Below are positions 57,526 through 64,000 of a stretch of 64,000 bases of DNA, in pieces; position 1 is the stretch's first letter, and each line of letters opens with the position of its first letter. The notes below the pieces were generated by a model that ran no database searches, was not told where the DNA came from, and saw only the letters and a list, made by a program, of their open reading frames with translations. This stretch comes from Pseudopyrenochaeta lycopersici (Eukaryota; Ascomycota; Dothideomycetes; Pleosporales; Pseudopyrenochaetaceae): positions 2,046,001-2,110,000 of the forward strand of contig NHZP01000001.1 of the NCBI GenBank assembly GCA_003313425.1, written 5' to 3'. A program made the position numbers and the translations under genes.

Positions 57526-57535
57526 CCGAAAGCGG
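57526..57535. promoter_or_regulatory. Candidate Zn2Cys6 site CCG-N4-CGG
   Basis: CCGAAAGCGG, same architecture as the two sites in the promoter of the regulator and carboxylesterase. Confidence 0.35.
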
Positions 57536-57755
57536 AAGGTGGCGACGGAGTCTTAGCGCAAAGTTGTCGGATGCAAGTCAAGGAATGAAGCGGCAGATGT
57601 TTGAGTGTAGACGTAATTCGGCTTCTAGAGCAGTTATTAATACGATCGCTGTGTCCGTCTCCTCAGCGACCATACAACATCTCAAATCTCTACATCCACA
57701 TTCGTCAACATTGGTTGCAACTCCTATACAAGAACGGAACACAATTGCCATCACG

Positions 57756-59231
57756 ATGGACGCAATAAACGCAATCGACCAACTCCGCCAAGGCCATAAG
57801 CCCCAATGGCCAGCCAACGCTGACTCATTAGAATTTGCACAAACTCTCGACAACCACGGCGACATATCAAAGACATTCAGACACGAGTTCATAGTGCCCA
57901 CAAAAGCGCAACTCAAGAGGAAAACACTAGTTGATGATGCGAAAACCGCTGCGCAAGCGTCAGGCCCAGATGACGAGAGTATTTATTTCTGCGGTAACTC
58001 CTTGGGCCTGCAACCTAAAGCCGTCGGAGAACATCTCAATGCATACTTGAAAACGTGGGGGTCTATCGCTGTTGGAGGTCACTTCACGCATCTTGAGGAT
58101 TCGCCACTTACACCGTACCAAGACATGGCAGCCGAATGCGCGAGGAAAATGTCCCATATTGTTGGCGCGTCGCCATCAGAGGTTGTTGCGATGAACACAC
58201 TTACCATCAACCTTCACTTGATGATGGCCGCTTTCTACAAGCCAACGGAGAAGAAGCACAAAATCATGTGTGAATGGCGACCTTTCCCCTCTGATTGGTA
58301 TGCCATTGAATCGCAAATAGAATGGCATGGCCTCGATCCTAAGAAGTCAATGTTGCTTGTCAAGCCAGATGACGGATATACAATGACTACTGAAAACATC
58401 CTCAACCTTATTGATCAGGAAGCCGATGAGCTTGCACTCATCATGCTGCCAGGCATCCAATACTATAGCGGCCAACTTCTTGATATCCCGACTATTACAG
58501 CACATGCTCGCAAACACGGAATTACGATCGGTTGGGATCTGGCCCATGCCGCTGGTAACGTTGAGCTGAAGCTGCACGACTGGGATGTTGACTTCGCATG
58601 CTGGTGTACATACAAGTACATGAACTCCGGCGCCGGTGCTGTTGCTGGAGCTTTCGTCCACTCCAAGCATGGCGATAACGGTCATTACAAGGGTCTCAAG
58701 GGCTGGTATGGTCACGACAAGTCCTCGCGCTTCCTTATGGACAACAAGTTCGTGCCTACTCCCGGTGCGCAAGGCTTCCAATGCTCTAATCCATCAATTG
58801 TCGACCTCACATGCTTGTCCGGATCGCTCAGCGTCTTTGAGAAGACATCCATGGCAATTCTACGGTCAAGATCGCTCCTGCTTACTGCTTACGCCGAGCA
58901 CTTGCTCACGCAAATCGCGAGTCGGAATATCAGCAACGGCCGCTTCCCCTTTGAAATCATCACACCTTCAGATCCTCGATTCCGCGGCGCACAGCTGAGT
59001 GTTTTGCTCCCAGAAGACAGTTTTGAGGATGCTAGTGCGGCACTCGAGGCAAATGGTGTTATTTGCGACAAACGGAAACCTGGCATTATTCGCGTTGCAC
59101 CAGTGCCGATGTACAACACCTTTGGAGATGTGTGTAGATTTATGCAGATCTTTGAGGAGGCGTTGCAAATAAAAGAACCAGAGCAGAGACAACAGGCCAA
59201 GGGAGAGCAAACGGTTGAGGCGAGACTCTAG
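57756..59231 (+). CDS. BNA5: Kynureninase
   Basis: Single exon, 491 residues from ATG 57756 (MDAINAIDQLRQGHKPQWP); longer in-frame ATGs from 57564 would add a non-conserved leader. Fold-type I PLP enzyme: FCGNSLGLQPKAV near 78, HFTHLEDSPLTPYQ, the PLP phosphate and ring contacts in DLAHAAGN, the Schiff-base Lys at about 287 in TYKYMNSGAG, and GFQCSNPSI. It cleaves kynurenine to anthranilate plus alanine or 3-hydroxykynurenine to 3-hydroxyanthranilate. Length and motifs are complete. It is divergent from IDO; with the regulator at 53650 it forms the core of a tryptophan-degradation block. The other pathway steps are not recognised in the window. Confidence 0.95.
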   Translation: MDAINAIDQLRQGHKPQWPANADSLEFAQTLDNHGDISKTFRHEFIVPTKAQLKRKTLVDDAKTAAQASGPDDESIYFCGNSLGLQPKAVGEHLNAYLKTWGSIAVGGHFTHLEDSPLTPYQDMAAECARKMSHIVGASPSEVVAMNTLTINLHLMMAAFYKPTEKKHKIMCEWRPFPSDWYAIESQIEWHGLDPKKSMLLVKPDDGYTMTTENILNLIDQEADELALIMLPGIQYYSGQLLDIPTITAHARKHGITIGWDLAHAAGNVELKLHDWDVDFACWCTYKYMNSGAGAVAGAFVHSKHGDNGHYKGLKGWYGHDKSSRFLMDNKFVPTPGAQGFQCSNPSIVDLTCLSGSLSVFEKTSMAILRSRSLLLTAYAEHLLTQIASRNISNGRFPFEIITPSDPRFRGAQLSVLLPEDSFEDASAALEANGVICDKRKPGIIRVAPVPMYNTFGDVCRFMQIFEEALQIKEPEQRQQAKGEQTVEARL

Positions 59232-59742
59232 GCCACTGTGCCATCATTCGGGATGATTCATGATGCATAGCTCTTGTTTGTATATATTAAGTTCCAAAAT
59301 TATTAGGAGTCGAAATGTGACACTAATTTAAAATAATCCTGAAGGACCTGCAACCTCAAAAGTGTCCCAACAATGACCGATGCCAGTTCTTCTCCCAGTA
59401 TAGGCGGGCCCTACATCGCATTAGTGGACAGCAGCAACACTGCCAGACCGACTTGCACAGATGCTCTCCACAAAACAGTTCACCAAGGGTCGCAGATACT
59501 CCTGCATCATACACCACATACACAAGTTGTTTTCGAATCACACGTGCATGTGAAGAGGCCCCGCCAGCCTGCCTGCAAGGATGGCTGCGCCACAGCCGAA
59601 CTGCGCAGGGATCTGGACACAGCCCTCTCAGGATTTCATCTCACTCCTCGCGATTCCGTCCCAAGCGTGCTTTCCCCACTCATTCATGACGATGGCTTGT
59701 GAAGTATATGCGCGCAAGCTTGCACGCAAGTAAGTCAACTCA
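59232..59742. other. Intergenic spacer
   Basis: Downstream of kynureninase; a 109-codon frame (59373-59702) has no protein-like feature and probably lies in the 5' leader of the next gene. Confidence 0.45.
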
Positions 59743-62734
59743 ATGGCGGAGGTTGTGGGCCTCGCGGCGAGCATTATTCAGATTGCCGGAGCTGGTGCAA
59801 AGCTCTCTATTGCTTTGTACAACTTTACCGACTCAGCTGTTCGCGCGGACCAAGATATCAGACATATAGCTGACGATGTCGAACTCACAGCCAATGCTCT
59901 TGAGAGTGTTGGTAAGGTTTTTGAAACTGAGGATGCAAAGTCAATTGTATCAAAGAAGGCGATCCAAGCTGCGAACAACATCATCAAAAAATGCGAAGAT
60001 GTCTTCAACGAGATCTCAGAGATGGTTGAGAAGAGAATAAAAGTTGGCAAAGATGGTAAAAAGACGTTGAGCATGATGGGGAAGTTGGCCTGGCCGATGA
60101 AAGAGCAGAGGGTTGAGTTGAATCGAAAGAGGTTGGAGAGCTTGAAAAATAGTCTTATATTGCTTCTTAATGTGTTACAACTCGCGCAAGGGCAGGCTCG
60201 AGGGTATGATGAGAATTTGGCACTCACGGAACGCCCAGGCTAACATTTGTTGCAGAAAATTCGAAAAGAGCTCCATGGAAGAAGAGCGCGAGAAAATCCG
60301 TGAGCTTCACAAACGGCAACAAGACTCCCTTATGAGTTTGCAGGCGCTCGAGAGTAAATTATGCAAGGTCGCTCTGGATGATGAAGAGACTCTCCAGGGT
60401 TCGAAGACAGTTTCACGGGTACCAACGTTGGAGCTGATGCTCACGCCTCAACCCGCAAGTATGCCGCCACTTGTCAAAGCAGATAGTCAAAAGAGCACCA
60501 ACACTATCACGATTGAACTTTCTGTGGAAGACGACTCGGAGAGCGCTGAGAGTGACGCGACAGTCATAGACGATGAGGATGAGCACTTATCTCTCGAAGA
60601 GCTCGCCAAATGCGCCAAACATGTGCAGACTTTATTAAGACGCATCACCTTGCTCCAGCACAGCTTTGAAAGCAGTGGAAAGTCCATTCCGCATCGGAAA
60701 AAACGCATACACAAGATGTATCGACGCTTCTGTCGCAAATTTGAAACAGAGATTATTACAGGTTCCGCTTCCCTACCAGATTTGAAGGCCTCCAAGCCGA
60801 ATCACTTCGAGATATCTGGAGATGATGCTTTCACAGGCCATGTGAGTCTTGGTGTGATGGAGCACGCAAACATGGCGGTTACAGCGACGCCAAATGATGC
60901 GATTGCCAAAAGAATACAAGAAAAAATGGTGAAGTTCAATGTTCCATCAAACATACGACAGAGTGTAGCACAGCAGCCGTTAGAGAAGCAGGCGGACTTT
61001 GTCAGGCAGTTCTTGCAAAACCGAAGTCACCGCTCCCAGCCAAACCAGGAACAATTCCAGCCGCGATCGCAGACTCTAGCTCAACCTCAAAGCCAGCCGA
61101 TGAATACAATAGATGCGCATCAGTCGCCATTTCTAACAGTTGGGGACAATCCTATGCGGCAGCAGCAATTCTCTCAGCAACAAGTGCAACTGCAAGCGCG
61201 AGTTCAAGCTCGGGCTCAGGCGCGGGCGCAACGGCAACAATTGCGACAGCAGCAGTTGCAACAGCAACAATTCCAACAGCAAATGCAGATGCATCAACCA
61301 ATGCAAATGCAATTGCAAGGGCAATTTCCAGCTCAGGCTCAGGCTCAGGCTCAGCAGCAACAAGTGCAGAGCCAAGGACAACGGATACCTCCAGACAGAT
61401 CCGATAAATCGAACATTGTCGTAGACTTGCAACAACCTCTTCCAATGCCCATGCTCAATAGACCAATGGCAGCTCAGGCACGGCATGAGTTCTCAATGGC
61501 TCCACCTGGTATGTCTGCACAGCAGTCGCTGCAAGCTGTTAGTTCTGATGAACCCCCGTGGCCGGCATCTCAGGTAGGACAACAGCAAGTCGAGCAATAT
61601 GGTATATCCAAAAGCCAAAATGTAGAGACTCCGCAAGGGGAGCTTGCACCTTTCGTCTCCCAGGATTCGAAGAAAGCCAACGATGTACTTCTCTTTGGTG
61701 ATACAGGAGCCCAGTTGGAAAATTTTGATTTCGATTCTTTCCTGGCAGACCCAACTGCGAATGACCCACACTATCTTTTTTCAGAGGGCATGTCATTCTC
61801 ATTCACGGAAGGGCCACCTGCGAGTAACTCGCCGCCCTTACCCCCTACGTCATTACCGAAATCAGGCAACGAGTCTCCCAAAACTCATGCTTTGCAGGAT
61901 TATCAAAGCCAGCTTCGTGCATTAGAAGACCAGAACCGGAAGCGATTCCTTATGGCCCGGAAAGAACAAAGTCCAGTTCCTCCACCGCAACAGGAGGGCG
62001 TTGGGGAGCCTGCTAGTCGTGGGACTAGTGTACCGCCCTTACCTGAATATTTTAAACAGCAAACTTCTGCGTCTTTCACTCCAGCAACGTACAAAGTGAA
62101 ATCTATACCGCGAAAGAAAGGGGGGATGGTCAAGTCTTTCATGCCAAAGTCAAGCATGCGTCCTACTAAAGCTGCGTTTGAGACGCCCACAACATCCGCA
62201 TATCAGCCACCTGTTTTAAGTCCACAGGCACTCCAAGGCGATAGCGAGACTTGGGATTTTCTCGAGCCTAGTACGTCAAGCGAAGTTACGAAATTGTTCC
62301 CACCGTATAACCCAAATTTGCATGCGGGAGACTATCCTTATACCGGACACGCCACACCGAATCCTGGCGTAGGCAGCAGCAGCAGCAACAACAGCAACCT
62401 CTTTGGCGGCCCTCTACAATCGCCATCAATGCCCGCTGGGATCAACCTCTTCTCTCCTGCATCATGGCCGCAACAGCACAGCTCACCTCTGCTTTCGGGC
62501 AGTCACCGACCCCGAATGATGTATGGGGCGGCAAATCATGCCAAGAGGCATAGAGCTGACGATGTAAGCGATGGAGGAAGTGGAAATACTACTTTCGGGT
62601 CAAAGCGGCAGAAGACAGGTTACGAGAGGGGTTCCCCGCCTGCTCAATCTGGTAGCACGGGAGGGGAAGGCGCGCTGGATATTGTTGATATGCTGCTTGA
62701 GCAATGGACGGTGCCTGTGTACAGTGGTTTGTAG
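59743..62734 (+). CDS. Gln-rich protein with fungal STAND-type N-terminal domain
   Basis: Exons 59743..60203 and 60256..62734, 979 residues; intron GTATGA to TTGCAG with a CTAAC branch. Residues 1-155 match the helical Fungal_N domain common at the start of STAND/NLR-like proteins (MAEVVGLAASIIQIAGAGAKLSIALYNF). A coiled-coil segment follows (MEEEREKIRELHKRQQD), then an acidic patch. From about residue 430 to 540 lies a Gln-rich tract of Gln-Gln and Gln-Ala repeats. The rest is Ser/Pro-rich and disordered, with a basic segment TKxMxxxKR-like KRHRADD and KRQKTGYE that could be nuclear signals. There is no NACHT, NB-ARC or repeat domain, so it is not a complete NLR. A transcription-associated or scaffold role is a guess. 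Confidence 0.75.
61150..61385 (+). repeat. CAG/CAA-rich polyglutamine-coding tract
   Basis: Dense CAG/CAA codons interrupted by GCG/GCT and CGG, encoding Gln runs and Gln-Ala alternation. Length is prone to slippage. Confidence 0.85.
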
Positions 62735-63038
62735 TTCTGGCTGGAATGTGTCAATTTGGGTTCTTCATCAGACTCGGTTTTGTCTGATACCTTTTCGGCT
62801 GTTGGTATTAAGCATGTTGTAATGACGGCGTTGGCAGAGAGCGTATAAAACGCTGTAGGTGAGAGGGTCTCTGGAGGCGCTCTACGTGCAGGATAGGCGT
62901 TTGTGTATAGTTTTCGGCATTCAAGCAGCTGTTGTAGATCAGTACTGAGATTAAAATCACTGTTTCAGTGGATGGGAGTTCCAGGCATATGATTCGAGTC
63001 CAAATCGCGCATTCACTTATGCAATTAGGATGATAGCA
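62735..63038. other. Convergent spacer
   Basis: 3' flanks of the two neighbours, nothing else recognised. Confidence 0.5.
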
Positions 63039-64000
63039 CTATGTCAAACCCTTCCCTTCTTGTAGCATGGCGATGCCCATCTCCTTCAGTTTGAACTTTT
63101 GAATCTTCCCACTTGCTGTCTTGGGATATGTATCAACCCAGAACACGTACTTCGGAACTAGCCCAGGATTAGCTTCGCTCTGAGGAATATTATATTGAGA
63201 ATGGCCACTTACCTAAATGATGACTTAACTTTTCCCTCACCCAGCTCCTTACCTCATCTGCTGACACGTTCCCTTCATCACCAGGTTGCTTGACAATGAA
63301 GGCTGCTACCACCTCGCCGTAGCGTTCATCCGGAAGACCCGCAACGCTAACTTCGCTGACGGCCGGGTGGCCAAAGAGGCAATTTTCTACCTCGAGCGGG
63401 TGGATGTTTTCACCACCTTTGATAATCAGATCCTTGATTCGGCCGGTGATCTTCACATAGCCTTCTGCGTCCATGGATGCTTCGTCGCCGGTATGCATCC
63501 ACAATACGCCGTCCTCATCTGCGACGAGTGACTCGCGTGTCTTCGCTTCATCGCCCCAGTACCCCTTCATGACAAGGTATCCTGAGACTGCGAGCTCGCC
63601 TCGCTGATCCACATCAAGGACGCGAGTCCAGTCTGAAGGGCTGACAACTTTCGCTTTGACATGTGGTAGCAATCTCCCCACGCTATCAATTCGTTTCTCA
63701 ATCGGGTCGTCCGTTGTAGTCATACAAGAGACGGGGCTGGTCTCGGTCATGCCGTAGCAGATGGTCAGTTCTGTCAGATTCAAATTCTTGTGCAATTTGC
63801 GCATGAGTTCTGAAGGGATCGAGGAACCTGCTGCAATGCCAGTTCGTAGGTACTGGAAGCCTTCGTTGGGCACAGCGCCATGGGCCAGGAGGTCGAGTTC
63901 TGCAACGAACATGGTAGGGACGCCGTAGAGGGCTGTACATTTGTATTGGCGGACTGCTTCGAGCGTTGCTACAGGGTCGAAGGCTTCTTTTGGAAAGACG
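63039..64000 (-). CDS. ACSF2-like acyl-CoA synthetase (5' part outside window)
   Basis: Last exon 63157..63039 and the preceding exon from 63213 to beyond the right edge; intron GTAAGT to GCTAG. Only the C-terminal half is visible. ANL-family motifs: [71 protein letters not shown] hinge, and [18 protein letters not shown] with the catalytic Lys. The [21 protein letters not shown] stretch is typical of ACSF2-type medium-chain acyl-CoA synthetases. The C-terminus GKGLT carries no PTS1. Localisation depends on the missing N-terminus. Confidence 0.88.

Larger units (their letters stand above)
57290..57755. promoter_or_regulatory. Shared IDO/kynureninase promoter
   Basis: 466 bp between divergent starts, holding CGGACTTCCG at 57488-57497 and CCGAAAGCGG at 57526-57535, 28 bp apart. 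Both are palindromes of CGG triplets with a 4-base spacer, in opposite orientation. Confidence 0.5.

Noticed and set aside
59373..59702. 109-codon plus-strand frame before the Gln-rich gene
   Set aside because: No domain, Ser/His-rich random composition; more likely leader sequence.
1..64000. tRNA, rRNA or CRISPR features
   Set aside because: No box B GGTTCGANNCC with matching acceptor stem, no rRNA-like sequence and no spaced direct repeats were found by eye; a tRNAscan run would be decisive.

Overview
This window is nuclear DNA of a filamentous ascomycete (Pezizomycotina; probably Dothideomycetes, class uncertain). The evidence is short 45-65 bp GT-AG introns with CTGAC/CTAAC branch sites, two HET-domain genes, Zn2Cys6 regulators with fungal-specific middle domains, a Kex2-type secreted repeat protein, and a kynurenine pathway based on indoleamine 2,3-dioxygenase. 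Splice sites were assigned by reading donor, branch and acceptor and by requiring frame and family continuity across each junction; exon limits are given in the entries. REGION 1-8.5 kb: a PQ-loop membrane protein runs off the left edge. About 3 kb without a recognisable gene follows. Then come a secreted elastin-like/Kex2-site repeat protein and a mitochondrial type-2 hydroxyacyl-thioester dehydratase, which is divergent from a cutinase/fatty-acid-type Zn2Cys6 regulator. REGION 8.8-12.7 kb: a zinc-scavenging pair, with a Pra1/Asp f 2-like secreted zincophore (minus strand) divergent from a ZIP zinc transporter (plus strand). Both carry a ten-residue C-x8-C histidine motif that is split by a phase-2 intron at the same codon in all four copies. 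REGION 13-31 kb: a 2EXR-like hypothetical protein, a single-pass membrane protein, two BTB/POZ proteins flanking a short-chain dehydrogenase and a HET protein, the ubiquitin-proteasome cofactor Doa1/Ufd3 (PLAA), and a DUF2237-like protein. REGION 31-36 kb: a decayed gene, a second HET gene and a kinase-like relic with stops and frameshifts, so this part looks like turnover-prone accessory DNA. REGION 36-50 kb: a catabolic neighbourhood with a MaoC-type hydratase, an MFS sugar transporter, a 4-coumarate-CoA-ligase-like enzyme with C-terminal AKL (its first junction is abnormal), a GH43 glycosidase, a secreted intradiol ring-cleavage dioxygenase and an HSL-type alpha/beta hydrolase. REGION 51-59 kb: a secreted type-B carboxylesterase divergent from a Zn2Cys6 regulator, then IDO and kynureninase as a divergent pair. 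Together these suggest a tryptophan-to-anthranilate module with a local regulator; CCG-N4-CGG-type palindromes lie in all three promoters. REGION 59-64 kb: a glutamine-rich protein with a fungal STAND-type N-terminus, and the 3' part of an ACSF2-like acyl-CoA synthetase that runs off the right edge. No rRNA, tRNA, CRISPR array or intact transposon was recognised.
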